Part shown: in pieces, positions 41,908 through 50,241 of the stretch
How the letters are laid out: every line of letters begins with the position of its first letter
Numbering within the stretch: the stretch's first letter is position 1
Source: Flavisericum labens
Lineage (GTDB): Bacteria > Bacteroidota > Bacteroidia > Flavobacteriales > Flavobacteriaceae
Assembly: GCF_045446075.1 (NCBI RefSeq)
Contig: NZ_JBJJBQ010000011.1
Span: 42,841-106,840 of the forward strand
Direction of reading: 5' to 3'
DNA length: 64,000 nt
The notes under the pieces: generated by a model
Seen by the model: the letters and a program-made list of their open reading frames with translations, nothing else
What the model was told of the DNA's origin: nothing
Databases searched by the model: none
Position numbers and translations under genes: made by a program

Positions 41908-43017
41908 ATGAATATTTTACACTTATCGGCCGTTTCAAACTGGGGCGGTGGTGAAAACCACATTGAAAATCTATGCGCTGAATTGGCCGCCACGAATCCA
42001 GAAATAAAAAATATAGTGTTTTGTGTAAAAAACGGACCATTTCATGAACGGTTAAAAACAACAAACATCAACTACATTACAGCACCGCTGGGCATTAAGG
42101 TGGATTTAAGGTTTTCATTTAAACTTGGTAAAGTTTGTAAATCTGAACAAATTGACCTGATACACATACATGATACTACGGCCATTCAACTGGCTATTAT
42201 TGCAGACAAAATCTATAATTTACCCCCTTTTATCTTTAGTAAAAAAACTTCGTTCGAAATCAAGCAAAGAAAAAAAACACTATATAAATACAATTACCCA
42301 AAAATTAAGAAAATACTTTGCGTATCGAAGGAAACACAAAGAGTTTCAGAAAAAGCTATTGTTGACCACACCAAACTAAAAACCATATATCACGGCACTA
42401 ATTTAAGAACCAAAGGCGACGAAACTCCTTTTAAATTACGTGAAAAATTTGCAATTGGAAGCGATAATATAATTATTGGTAACGTGGCCAATCATATTAG
42501 GGCAAAACATTTAGATACCTGGGTTAATGTAGCCAATCGAATCATCAATGAAGAAAATAAAACTAACTTCTTTTTTATTCAAATTGGCACTTTTACTGAA
42601 CGTACTCAGCCATTAATTGACCGTGTTAAGGAATTGAATTTATCCAATCACATGGTATTTTTAGGATACACCCCGAATGCGTCAAATTTTATCCCACAAT
42701 TTAACTTATCTTTAATGACTTCACAAAGTGAAGGCGTTCCACAATTTATTTATGAATCTATGTATCATAAAATTCCCGTGGTGAGTACCGATGTTGGAGG
42801 CATTCCTGAAATAATAAAGCATGGAACCAATGGGCTACTTGCGCCAATGCACAACGACGAAAAACTTACCCAGTTAACTTTAAAGCTTGCTGAGGATTCA
42901 GAAATGAAGAAAAAATTCGTTGAATCTGCCTATAAAAAGCTCATTGAAAATTTCACTACCAGCCAAATGGCACAAAATACAGTTAAAGTTTACAAAGAAG
43001 TATTTAACGATGTCTAA
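41908..43017 (+). CDS. Glycosyltransferase family 4
   Basis: This 369-residue GT-B enzyme has N-terminal LHLSAVSNWGGGENHIENLC (acceptor/loop region) and IDLIHIHDTTA. The C-terminal donor motif is FNLSLMTSQSEGVPQFIYESMYHKIPVVSTDVGGIPEIIKHGTNGLL. It is co-transcribed with the preceding GT2 (4 bp gap) and overlaps the next gene by 8 bp. Probable role: extend the LPS core or O-chain. Confidence 0.91.
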   Translation: MNILHLSAVSNWGGGENHIENLCAELAATNPEIKNIVFCVKNGPFHERLKTTNINYITAPLGIKVDLRFSFKLGKVCKSEQIDLIHIHDTTAIQLAIIADKIYNLPPFIFSKKTSFEIKQRKKTLYKYNYPKIKKILCVSKETQRVSEKAIVDHTKLKTIYHGTNLRTKGDETPFKLREKFAIGSDNIIIGNVANHIRAKHLDTWVNVANRIINEENKTNFFFIQIGTFTERTQPLIDRVKELNLSNHMVFLGYTPNASNFIPQFNLSLMTSQSEGVPQFIYESMYHKIPVVSTDVGGIPEIIKHGTNGLLAPMHNDEKLTQLTLKLAEDSEMKKKFVESAYKKLIENFTTSQMAQNTVKVYKEVFNDV

Positions 43018-43579
43018 TCAAAATGCAGAAATCCAAAAGGCAATTGTAACTTTAAAAAAAGGTGGCCTCATCCTCTACCCCACCGATACCGTTTGGGGCA
43101 TTGGCTGCGATGCTACAAATCCAGAAGCTGTAAAAAAGGTGTTTCAATTAAAACAACGTGAAGACAATAAGGCACTAATTTGCTTAGTTGCTGATGACAG
43201 GATGCTAAAAAAATATGTTAAACAAATTCCTTTGGCAGCTCAAAATATTATTGACATTACAGATAAACCAACCACTATAATTTACGATGATGCTCAAAAC
43301 TTAGCATCAAATCTAATTGCAGACGACGGCTCAATTGCTATAAGAATTCCTAATGACGATTTTTGCTACTGGCTATCTAGAAAATTTAACGGCGCCGTTG
43401 TTTCTACTTCCGCAAATATCAGTGGCCAACCCACCCCAAAATCATTTAAAGAAATAGCGCCAGAGGTTTTAAAAGGTGTGGACTATGTTGTAAATTTGCA
43501 ACGCGAAAAAATTTGCGATAAACCATCATCAATCATTAAGTTAAGTAATGATGGGGTTGTAAAAGTGTTTAGGGAATAA
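43010..43579 (+). CDS. L-threonylcarbamoyladenylate synthase (Sua5/YrdC family)
   Basis: This is 189 residues from ATG 43010, which overlaps the GT4 stop by 8 bp; the longer open frame lies inside the GT4 gene. The enzyme uses threonine, bicarbonate and ATP to make threonylcarbamoyl-AMP for the t6A37 modification of tRNA. Motifs: LKKGGLILYPTDTVWGIGCDATN, KQREDNKALICL, DDGSIAIRIPND and NGAVVSTSANISGQPTPKSF. The C-terminal Sua5 domain is absent, so this is the short YrdC/TsaC type. Confidence 0.93.
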   Translation: MSNQNAEIQKAIVTLKKGGLILYPTDTVWGIGCDATNPEAVKKVFQLKQREDNKALICLVADDRMLKKYVKQIPLAAQNIIDITDKPTTIIYDDAQNLASNLIADDGSIAIRIPNDDFCYWLSRKFNGAVVSTSANISGQPTPKSFKEIAPEVLKGVDYVVNLQREKICDKPSSIIKLSNDGVVKVFRE

Positions 43580-43583
43580 AATG

Positions 43584-44150
43584 GCCACGAATGCACGAAT
43601 AATTTTTATTTTGCGCCTCTTAATATTAGAAAACAAAAAAGATTAAAGGTTATGCTCTATACTTAAACGAAACTTTAACGATTTAACAAAATTAGTGTAT
43701 TCGTGGCCAATCAGAATAAAAAGGAAAAACCAAAAACGCTATAATTTTAAATTTAATGTCTAAAATTGTTCATAAAGACGAAAGTTATGAAATTGTTGGT
43801 GTTTTATTCGAGGTTTACAATAATCTCGGAAGCGGATTTTTAGAAATTGTCTATAAGGATGCTATTGAATATGAATTTAAATTAAGAAACATCCCATTTC
43901 TAAGAGAAAAAGAATATTTGGTAACCTATAAAGACACCATATTAAGACATAAATTTTATGCTGATTTTGTAGTCTTTGATAAAATTATTTTGGAGATTAA
44001 GTCGGTCGAATTACTAAATGACAAACACGCAGCACAATGCATAAATTATTTAAAAGTATCTGGTTGTAAACTATCGATATTAGCAAATTTCCATAAAGAT
44101 TTTCGAGACCATAAAAGAATAGTGCTATAAAACATTCGTGCATTCGTGGC
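43584..44150. repeat. GxxExxY gene unit bounded by perfect 17-bp inverted repeats
   Basis: GCCACGAATGCACGAAT (43584-43600) recurs as its exact reverse complement at 44134-44150. A third copy of the right-hand form, with two mismatches (ATTAGTGTATTCGTGGC), lies at 43691-43707. The gene at 43756-44130 therefore sits between two direct copies inside an inverted pair. Outside these repeats the neighbours (Sua5, CCA enzyme) are housekeeping genes, which suggests the 567-bp unit was inserted. Confidence 0.7.
43756..44130 (+). CDS. GxxExxY family protein with PD-(D/E)XK-like core
   Basis: This 124-residue protein carries the naming motif GFLEIVY (residues 27-33). A nuclease-like core follows: FYADFVVF (Asp70), ILEIKSV (Glu80-x-Lys82) and HAAQCINYLK, which fits the D-ExK-Q layout of PD-(D/E)XK enzymes. 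No biochemical role is established that I can state. The gene stands alone between repeated 17-mers, in an otherwise housekeeping stretch. Mobile or selfish behaviour is an inference from that context. Confidence 0.85.
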   Translation: MSKIVHKDESYEIVGVLFEVYNNLGSGFLEIVYKDAIEYEFKLRNIPFLREKEYLVTYKDTILRHKFYADFVVFDKIILEIKSVELLNDKHAAQCINYLKVSGCKLSILANFHKDFRDHKRIVL

Positions 44151-44169
44151 AAAAACAGGCAATTGATTG

Positions 44170-45603
44170 ATGAATTACAAGGAAGCTCTTAAACACCATA
44201 TTTTTAAAACCATATCTAAGTCTTCTTCAGAATTAGGCTTAGAAAGCTACGTTATTGGCGGTTTTGTACGCGACTTTTTTTTAAATCGTGGCACAGCAAA
44301 AGATATTGATGTGGTTGCCATAGGTGATGGTATAAAATTGGCAAAACAAGTATCAAAAAACTTACCAAATACACCAAAGGTACAGGTTTTTAAAACCTAC
44401 GGAACCGCCATGCTTAGGCATAATGATATCGAAATTGAATTTGTTGGAGCAAGAAAAGAATCGTACACCGAAGACAGCAGAAATCCAGCGGTTGAAAACG
44501 GCACATTAAAAGATGACCAAAACCGTCGCGATTTTACCATAAATGCCTTGGCTCTAAATTTAAATGAAAATCATTTTGGTGAATTACTCGACCCTTTTGA
44601 AGGCATAGAAGATTTAAACAAAAAAATCATTCGCACGCCGTTAAACCCAGATATAACCTATAGCGACGATCCATTAAGAATGTTGCGCGCCATCAGGTTC
44701 GCCACACAATTAAATTTTAAGATTGAAGAACAATCCCTTGAAGCTATTACCAAAAACGCTGAAAGAATAAAGATTATAACTAACGAGCGCATTGTTACCG
44801 AATTAAATAAAATCTTAGAAAGTAAAAAACCTTCCATTGGTTTCTTATTATTAGAAAAAACTGGACTTTTAAAATACGTTGTACCCGAATTGACCGCGTT
44901 AAAAGGCATTGACGAAATTGAAGGTCAGCGTCATAAAGATAATTTTTATCACTCCCTAGAGGTAGTGGATAATATCTGCAAAAACACTGATAATTTGTGG
45001 CTACGTTGGGCCGCTTTGCTACATGATATTGGCAAAGCTCCAACAAAAAAATTCAGTAAAAAAGTTGGATGGACTTTCCATGGGCACGAATTTGAAGGCT
45101 CTAAAATGGTATATCGATTATTCAAAAGGTTAAAAATGCCGTTGAATGATAAAATGAAGTTTGTTCAAAAAATGGTATTGATGAGTTCACGCCCCATTGT
45201 TTTATCTCAAGATATCGTTACCGATTCAGCTGTGCGTCGATTGGTCTTTGATGCTGGTGATTACGTTGAGGATTTAATGACCTTGTGTGAAGCCGACATC
45301 ACCACAAAAAACCCTAAGCGATTTAAAAAATACCATAATAACTTTAAAATTGTTCGAGACAAAATTGTTGAAGTTGAAGAGCGAGACCATGTTAGAAATT
45401 TCCAACCGCCTATTTCTGGCGAAGAAATTATGAAAACCTTTAACCTTCAGCCTTCAAAAGAAATTGGAATTATTAAAGAAACCATTAAAGAGGCTATTTT
45501 AGAAGGAGATATCCCTAACGAATATCATGCAGCGCACGAATTAATGCTAAAAAAAGGAGAACAGTTAGGGTTGAAAAAAGTAAGCAGTAATAAAATTATA
45601 TAA
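44170..45603 (+). CDS. cca: CCA-adding tRNA nucleotidyltransferase with HD domain
   Basis: This is 477 residues from ATG 44170 (a TTG three bases upstream is also in frame). The head domain is SYVIGGFVRDFFLNRGTAKDIDVVAIGDG, with the polymerase-beta-type GG...DxD signature. DDQNRRDFTINALALNLN and YSDDPLRMLRAIRFATQLNF follow, all typical of class II CCA enzymes/poly(A) polymerases. An HD domain (WLRWAALLHDIGKAPTKK, FHGHEFEGSKM) occupies the C-terminal half. It would mature tRNAs such as the tRNA-Leu at 26292, which lacks encoded CCA. Confidence 0.93.
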   Translation: MNYKEALKHHIFKTISKSSSELGLESYVIGGFVRDFFLNRGTAKDIDVVAIGDGIKLAKQVSKNLPNTPKVQVFKTYGTAMLRHNDIEIEFVGARKESYTEDSRNPAVENGTLKDDQNRRDFTINALALNLNENHFGELLDPFEGIEDLNKKIIRTPLNPDITYSDDPLRMLRAIRFATQLNFKIEEQSLEAITKNAERIKIITNERIVTELNKILESKKPSIGFLLLEKTGLLKYVVPELTALKGIDEIEGQRHKDNFYHSLEVVDNICKNTDNLWLRWAALLHDIGKAPTKKFSKKVGWTFHGHEFEGSKMVYRLFKRLKMPLNDKMKFVQKMVLMSSRPIVLSQDIVTDSAVRRLVFDAGDYVEDLMTLCEADITTKNPKRFKKYHNNFKIVRDKIVEVEERDHVRNFQPPISGEEIMKTFNLQPSKEIGIIKETIKEAILEGDIPNEYHAAHELMLKKGEQLGLKKVSSNKII

Positions 45604-45614
45604 TTCGGGTATTT

Positions 45615-46640
45615 GTGGCTAAATCAAGAAAAGACAATAAGAAAGTAATTTATTGGTTATTAACAGGCTGTCTACTTATCTTTATCATGGTAGTTGTTGG
45701 CGGTATCACTAGGCTTACACATTCAGGCTTATCCATTTCCAATTACAAACTCATCTCGGGAACCATTCCGCCCATGAACGAAATCGAATGGCAAGAAGCT
45801 TTCGATTTGTACAAGCAATATCCGGAGTACCAGAAGCTGAACAACCATTTCGATTTACAGGATTTTAAAGACATCTATTTTTGGGAGTGGCTGCACCGTG
45901 TAATTGGCCGGTTAATTGGCGTTGTGTTTTTTCTTCCGTTTTTATATTTTTTGATTACCAAACAACTTACCAAACCCACAATTAAAAAAGCTACTATCCT
46001 ATTAGGTCTTGGAGCTTTTCAAGGTTTTTTGGGTTGGTATATGGTTAAAAGTGGCTTGGTTGACAACCCCGATGTGAGCCACTACCGTCTAGCGGCGCAT
46101 TTAACAACGGCATTTATAACCTTTGCATACACCTTTTGGGTGGCTCTGGATTTGATGTTCCCAAACAGAAAACAAATCGATAAGAAATTCAGAAATTTTA
46201 TTAGGTTAGGACTAGCCGTTTTATTGCTTCAAATAATTTACGGTGCTTTTGTAGCAGGACTCGATGCCGGTTTCATTCACAATCATTGGCCCATGATGAG
46301 TGAAGGCAAGTTTATACATGAAACTGTTTATTCCGAGCAAATACCGTGGCTCAAAAATTTTATTGAGGGCAAAAGTGGCGTTCAATTTGTTCATAGAATT
46401 TTAGCCTTTTTTGTAGTTGGTTTTATAATTGCTATTTACTTAAAAACTAAAAAAATGACCTTAACGAGCATACAATCTAAATCCATCCATTTTCTTTTGG
46501 TCATAGTTGGCATTCAGTTTGTATTAGGGGTATTTACCATATTGTTACAAGTACCTGTTTGGTTGGGCGTAGCACATCAGGTTGGAGCGTTTTTCTTACT
46601 GAACGCTATGACATTGACGCTGCATCGTTTTACGAAATAA
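45615..46640 (+). CDS. ctaA: Heme A synthase (COX15/CtaA family)
   Basis: This 341-residue polytopic membrane protein starts with GTG 45615. It oxidises heme O to heme A for cytochrome oxidase. Motifs: VVVGGITRLTHSGLSISNYKLISGTIPP, FKDIYFWEWLHRVIGRLIGV, SHYRLAAHLTTAF and VQFVHRILAF, supplying the conserved heme-binding histidines. About eight membrane helices are visible. It follows the CCA-enzyme gene by 11 bp. Confidence 0.94.
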   Translation: MAKSRKDNKKVIYWLLTGCLLIFIMVVVGGITRLTHSGLSISNYKLISGTIPPMNEIEWQEAFDLYKQYPEYQKLNNHFDLQDFKDIYFWEWLHRVIGRLIGVVFFLPFLYFLITKQLTKPTIKKATILLGLGAFQGFLGWYMVKSGLVDNPDVSHYRLAAHLTTAFITFAYTFWVALDLMFPNRKQIDKKFRNFIRLGLAVLLLQIIYGAFVAGLDAGFIHNHWPMMSEGKFIHETVYSEQIPWLKNFIEGKSGVQFVHRILAFFVVGFIIAIYLKTKKMTLTSIQSKSIHFLLVIVGIQFVLGVFTILLQVPVWLGVAHQVGAFFLLNAMTLTLHRFTK

Positions 46641-46650
46641 TTTAATTAAC

Positions 46651-46658
46651 TACCTTTG
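46651..46658 (+). promoter_or_regulatory. -7 promoter box for the pRiA4b ORF-3-like gene
   Basis: TACCTTTG matches TAnnTTTG and lies 18 bp before the ATG at 46677. The -33 region is only weakly matched. Confidence 0.45.
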
Positions 46659-46676
46659 TAGCACAATTTTTCAGCA

Positions 46677-47189
46677 ATGATTTATAGATTTAGAGTTATT
46701 TTAGACAACGATACAGACGAAGATATTTTTCGCGATTTAGAAATTCGTGAAACCGATACATTAGAAGACCTTCATAATATCATTACACAATCTTTTGGGT
46801 TTGATGGCACCGAAATGGCTTCATTTTATATTAGTAATGACCAATGGGATCAAGGTGAAGAAATTTCATTGTTCGATTTAAGCGAAGATAACTCTGCGCG
46901 TTTGATGAACGAAACATCTTTAGACAGTGTAGTTCACGAAGCACAGACAAAACTTATTTATGTCTATGATTTTTTGAGCATGTGGACATTTTATGTAGAA
47001 TTGGCCGAAATTGTTGAAGAAGCCGAAGGCCTCGATTACCCCAACCTTATGTTCGTTAAAGGGCAAGTACCAGATACGGCTCCAGATCGTGTTTTTGAAG
47101 CAGATGAAGATGATGATTTTTCCGAGTTTGATGATGAACTGGATTTAGACGACTACGACAATCTGGATTTTGAGGAAAATTGGAACTAA
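46677..47189 (+). CDS. pRiA4b ORF-3-like domain protein
   Basis: This 170-residue acidic protein starts YRFRVILDNDTDEDIFRDLEI, has LEDLHNIITQSFGFDGTEMASFYIS, and ends in a highly acidic tail (DEDDDFSEFDDELDLDDYDNLDFEENWN). The first two-thirds match the pattern of the plasmid pRiA4b ORF-3 domain family (PF07929). Function unknown. The gene is convergent with the next one and overlaps it by 4 bp at the stops. Confidence 0.82.
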   Translation: MIYRFRVILDNDTDEDIFRDLEIRETDTLEDLHNIITQSFGFDGTEMASFYISNDQWDQGEEISLFDLSEDNSARLMNETSLDSVVHEAQTKLIYVYDFLSMWTFYVELAEIVEEAEGLDYPNLMFVKGQVPDTAPDRVFEADEDDDFSEFDDELDLDDYDNLDFEENWN

Positions 47190-48259
47190 AGCCTATTTGT
47201 TTTTAGCTTTTCTAGATTTACGTTTTCGTAGTTACGCGTTAAAAACTCTAACGAACGTTCCAGAACCTCACCCATATTTTTACATTTTTTAAATTTCACG
47301 TCTTGGGTATACTCAAAAATTTTCATCTTTAAGAGCTTTACATGCGCTTTAGTTGAAATATCGTCCTCTTGCATACAATTCAACAAAAGGCTTATACGTT
47401 CTGTATAACTTTTTAAACGCTTTACCAAAATAGAGCGTTCTTCGGTTTTATATTGATTGATCGATAATTTTTGCATCCCATCAGAAACCAGTTGCACCAT
47501 TTTTAAATTCTCTTTAAAAAATTGGGGACGGTAAATATTAAACTTACCTTCATAAGACTGTTGGTCGAAATCTATAGCCCGTATCTTATAAATTACTTGA
47601 TCAAAATCATGTGTTGGCACGATAACATAATTGTACGAACGCATATCGCCTAACAGCCTTATCATACAACGTTCATTAAACTTTACAAACTCTTTCGCTA
47701 TTTGCGATTTTTCAGACTTATCGCATTTTGGTAAAAAATTCTTGATAAACTCATCTCCCGGAATACCTGCAATGTGCTCCTCTATTAGAGTATCTTTATA
47801 AACCAAGAAATTTAAATTGTATGGTGAAAGCATATGCTCTAATTCCAAACCGTAAACCCGTGATGCATCAGCTGTTTTTACATAAAAATAGGTATAATTA
47901 TCATTTAAAATATTCCTAACCTTTATCCGAAATGGCTTTGAATTCCCAAAGGTGCAATAGTCAATGGCATCAACACTTAAGAATGGCAATATACTATCAT
48001 TCCCATCTGAATGAAGGATAGTGTATACTTTTTTTAAAGACTGTTCAATTTCTTCCCGCTCAAAATCATTATAGTAAACACGAATCCACAGGGTATCGTT
48101 ATCGTCTTTATCATAAACCACAATAGACCCCTGGAACCTCAACAAATCATCATAAAAAATAGGAATTTGAATTTCGCGATTATATTCAGAAAGATATTCG
48201 TGAAGCTTCGGCATTATAGGAAAAGATGGCTTTTTCTTAGAAATTTTTAAATCTTGCAT
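47186..48259 (-). CDS. Hypothetical protein with kinase-fold motifs
   Basis: This 357-residue protein is not one I recognise by name. Motifs in order fit a protein-kinase-like fold. They are: YFYVKTADASRVYGLELEHM (Lys128 as beta3 lysine; Glu139 or Glu141 in helix C); a hinge-like DTLIEEHIAGIPGDEFI (157-172); a catalytic-loop-like LLGDMRSYN (Asp205 and Asn210, the usual five-residue spacing); and IRAIDFDQ (Asp230) as metal-binding DFG equivalent. The C-terminal third is helical and basic. It is a single gene, divergent from the ABC transporter operon. The kinase reading is an inference from spacing, not a family match. Confidence 0.6.
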   Translation of the reverse strand: MQDLKISKKKPSFPIMPKLHEYLSEYNREIQIPIFYDDLLRFQGSIVVYDKDDNDTLWIRVYYNDFEREEIEQSLKKVYTILHSDGNDSILPFLSVDAIDYCTFGNSKPFRIKVRNILNDNYTYFYVKTADASRVYGLELEHMLSPYNLNFLVYKDTLIEEHIAGIPGDEFIKNFLPKCDKSEKSQIAKEFVKFNERCMIRLLGDMRSYNYVIVPTHDFDQVIYKIRAIDFDQQSYEGKFNIYRPQFFKENLKMVQLVSDGMQKLSINQYKTEERSILVKRLKSYTERISLLLNCMQEDDISTKAHVKLLKMKIFEYTQDVKFKKCKNMGEVLERSLEFLTRNYENVNLEKLKTNRL

Positions 48260-48306
48260 GCTGTAAAGTTATTCAAAAGTTTTTGTTTTTCGCTTCTCCA
48301 TTTAGG

Positions 48307-48320
48307 TTATAACGTTATAA
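48307..48320. promoter_or_regulatory. 14-bp palindrome in the divergent promoter region
   Basis: TTATAACGTTATAA is a perfect palindrome 48 bp upstream of the kinase-like gene and about 160 bp upstream of the ABC transporter gene. It is a plausible operator; the regulator is unknown. Confidence 0.35.
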
Positions 48321-48478
48321 ATATAGCATTTCATTGGAATGTAACTTAAAAAAGCGAGAACAATTATTTTCAAATTTAATTCATTTGAAAAAGGACTTGT
48401 AACAAAATTTAAAATGTGTCGTCGTACAATTATAACCGATACACGCCAATTCAAATAATCCACATAAAAAATCACAGT

Positions 48479-49381
48479 TTGGAACCTATACTAACAATTA
48501 ACAAGCTCACTAAAAATTTTGGCCATTTAACAGCCGTAAAAGACTTATCGTTTACTATAAACAAAGGCAATGTTTATGGTATTTTAGGTCCTAATGGTAG
48601 CGGAAAATCTACTACTCTAGGCATTGTTTTAAGCGTAGTGAACAAGACTCATGGAAGTTTTCATTGGTTTGATGGTAACACCAGCACACATGAAGCCTTA
48701 AAAAAGGTGGGAGCCATTATAGAACGTCCAAATTTTTATCCTTATATGACCGCAACACAAAACTTAAAACTAGTTTGCAAAATTAAAGGTGTAGAGTACG
48801 AAAAAATTGATGAAAAACTGGAAATAGTCGGGCTTTTAGAACGAAAACATAGCAAATTCAGAACCTACTCTTTGGGTATGAAACAGCGATTGGCTATCGC
48901 CTCTGCACTATTAAACGACCCCGAAATTTTGATCCTTGATGAACCCACAAACGGTTTAGACCCACAGGGCATCCATCAAATTCGTGAAATAATTAAACAA
49001 ATTGCCACCAATGGCACTACTATTTTATTGGCCTCGCATTTATTAGATGAAGTTGAAAAAGTATGTTCGCATGTAGTTGTGTTGAGAAAGGGTGAAAAAT
49101 TATATTCTGGCCGTGTAGACGAAATGATTTCCAGCTATGGATTTTTCGAATTAAAATCAAACAAGCAAGATGATTTAATTCAACTATTGAAAACCAACCC
49201 TGCTTTTGGAAAAATTAAGATTCAAGATAATTTGGTTACTGCCTTTTTAAACGAACCCATGGAAACCGAAACTTTCAATAAACAACTCTTTGAAAAAGGC
49301 ATTATTCTCACACATTTAGTTAAACGTAAAGAAAGTTTAGAAGAACAATTTTTACAATTGACCGATAACAACGAAAACTAA
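48479..49381 (+). CDS. ABC-2 type transporter ATP-binding protein
   Basis: This is 300 residues if translation starts at TTG 48479 (MEPILTINKLTKNFG), which fits the usual start of this family. A GTG at 48416 would give 321 residues with a non-homologous-looking extension. Walker A: GILGPNGSGKSTT. Signature: YSLGMKQRLAIA. Walker B: PEILILDEPTNGLDP. H-loop: LLASHLLDEVEKV. It powers the adjacent permease. Substrate unknown; this subfamily includes antibiotic-type and gliding-type exporters. Confidence 0.9.
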   Translation: MEPILTINKLTKNFGHLTAVKDLSFTINKGNVYGILGPNGSGKSTTLGIVLSVVNKTHGSFHWFDGNTSTHEALKKVGAIIERPNFYPYMTATQNLKLVCKIKGVEYEKIDEKLEIVGLLERKHSKFRTYSLGMKQRLAIASALLNDPEILILDEPTNGLDPQGIHQIREIIKQIATNGTTILLASHLLDEVEKVCSHVVVLRKGEKLYSGRVDEMISSYGFFELKSNKQDDLIQLLKTNPAFGKIKIQDNLVTAFLNEPMETETFNKQLFEKGIILTHLVKRKESLEEQFLQLTDNNEN

Positions 49382-49386
49382 TTTTA

Positions 49387-50211
49387 ATGCTACGACTTTT
49401 AAATTTAGAATTACAAAAGCTACTGCTAAACCGAACCAGTAAAGTACTCATATTCATATCGTTTATTTTGCCGTTTTTTATAATACTTTTATCTTCTTTA
49501 AAGATTAACGTTTTTGGCTTTTTTACTTTAGAATTAGGTGAACTGGGGGTGTTCAACTTCCCCATTATTTGGCACTTAACTACCTTTTTTGCATCCCAGT
49601 TCAAATTCTTTTTTGCCATTGTGGTTGTAAGCATGATAGGAAACGAATACAGCAACAAAACCTTAAAACAAAATTTAATTGATGGCTTGAGCAAAAAGGA
49701 ATTTATTCTATCAAAATTTTATACCATTGTATTCTTTTCTTTAGTTTCAACAATATTAATTGGGATTATTTCTCTGTGTATCGGTCTTTATTATTCAAGC
49801 TACACCGAAGCCTCCATAATCTTTATGGAAACCGAATTTTTACTGTCCTACTTTATCAAACTGGTTGGTTTTTTTAGTTTATGCTTGTTTTTTGGTATGT
49901 TAGTGAAACGCTCGGCATTCGCATTAGCTTTTCTATTTGTACTTTACATTTTGGAATGGATTACTTTTGGGTTGATTGCATGGAAATGGAATTCAGGTAT
50001 AGCCGAGAAAATTCAGAACTTTTTTCCTTTAAAATCGATGTACAAACTTATAGACCAGCCCTTTCAGCGAATTGCTATGACGAAATTCCCTGAAAAGGCA
50101 GAATTAATGTATAATTATTCAGTAAGCCCTATTGAAATAATCATCGTTTTAGGTTGGACAGTACTATTTATCTTTTTATCGTATAGATTATTAAAAATGC
50201 GCGATTTATGA
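49387..50211 (+). CDS. ABC-2 type transporter permease
   Basis: This 274-residue membrane protein has about six hydrophobic segments (for example VLIFISFILPFFIILLSSL, FFFAIVVVSMIGNEY, ALAFLFVLYILEWITF, IIIVLGWTVLFIFLSYRLL). MIGNEYSNKTLKQNLIDGLSKKEFILSKF is the typical ABC-2 permease cytoplasmic segment. It is 5 bp downstream of the ATPase gene, forming one transporter. Confidence 0.88.
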   Translation: MLRLLNLELQKLLLNRTSKVLIFISFILPFFIILLSSLKINVFGFFTLELGELGVFNFPIIWHLTTFFASQFKFFFAIVVVSMIGNEYSNKTLKQNLIDGLSKKEFILSKFYTIVFFSLVSTILIGIISLCIGLYYSSYTEASIIFMETEFLLSYFIKLVGFFSLCLFFGMLVKRSAFALAFLFVLYILEWITFGLIAWKWNSGIAEKIQNFFPLKSMYKLIDQPFQRIAMTKFPEKAELMYNYSVSPIEIIIVLGWTVLFIFLSYRLLKMRDL

Positions 50212-50219
50212 TATCTTTG
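50212..50219 (+). promoter_or_regulatory. -7 promoter box for the first T9SS surface protein gene
   Basis: TATCTTTG matches TAnnTTTG, overlaps the end of the permease gene's stop region, and lies 22 bp before the ATG at 50242. Confidence 0.45.
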
Positions 50220-50241
50220 GTAGCATTTGCTATTGAAAAAG

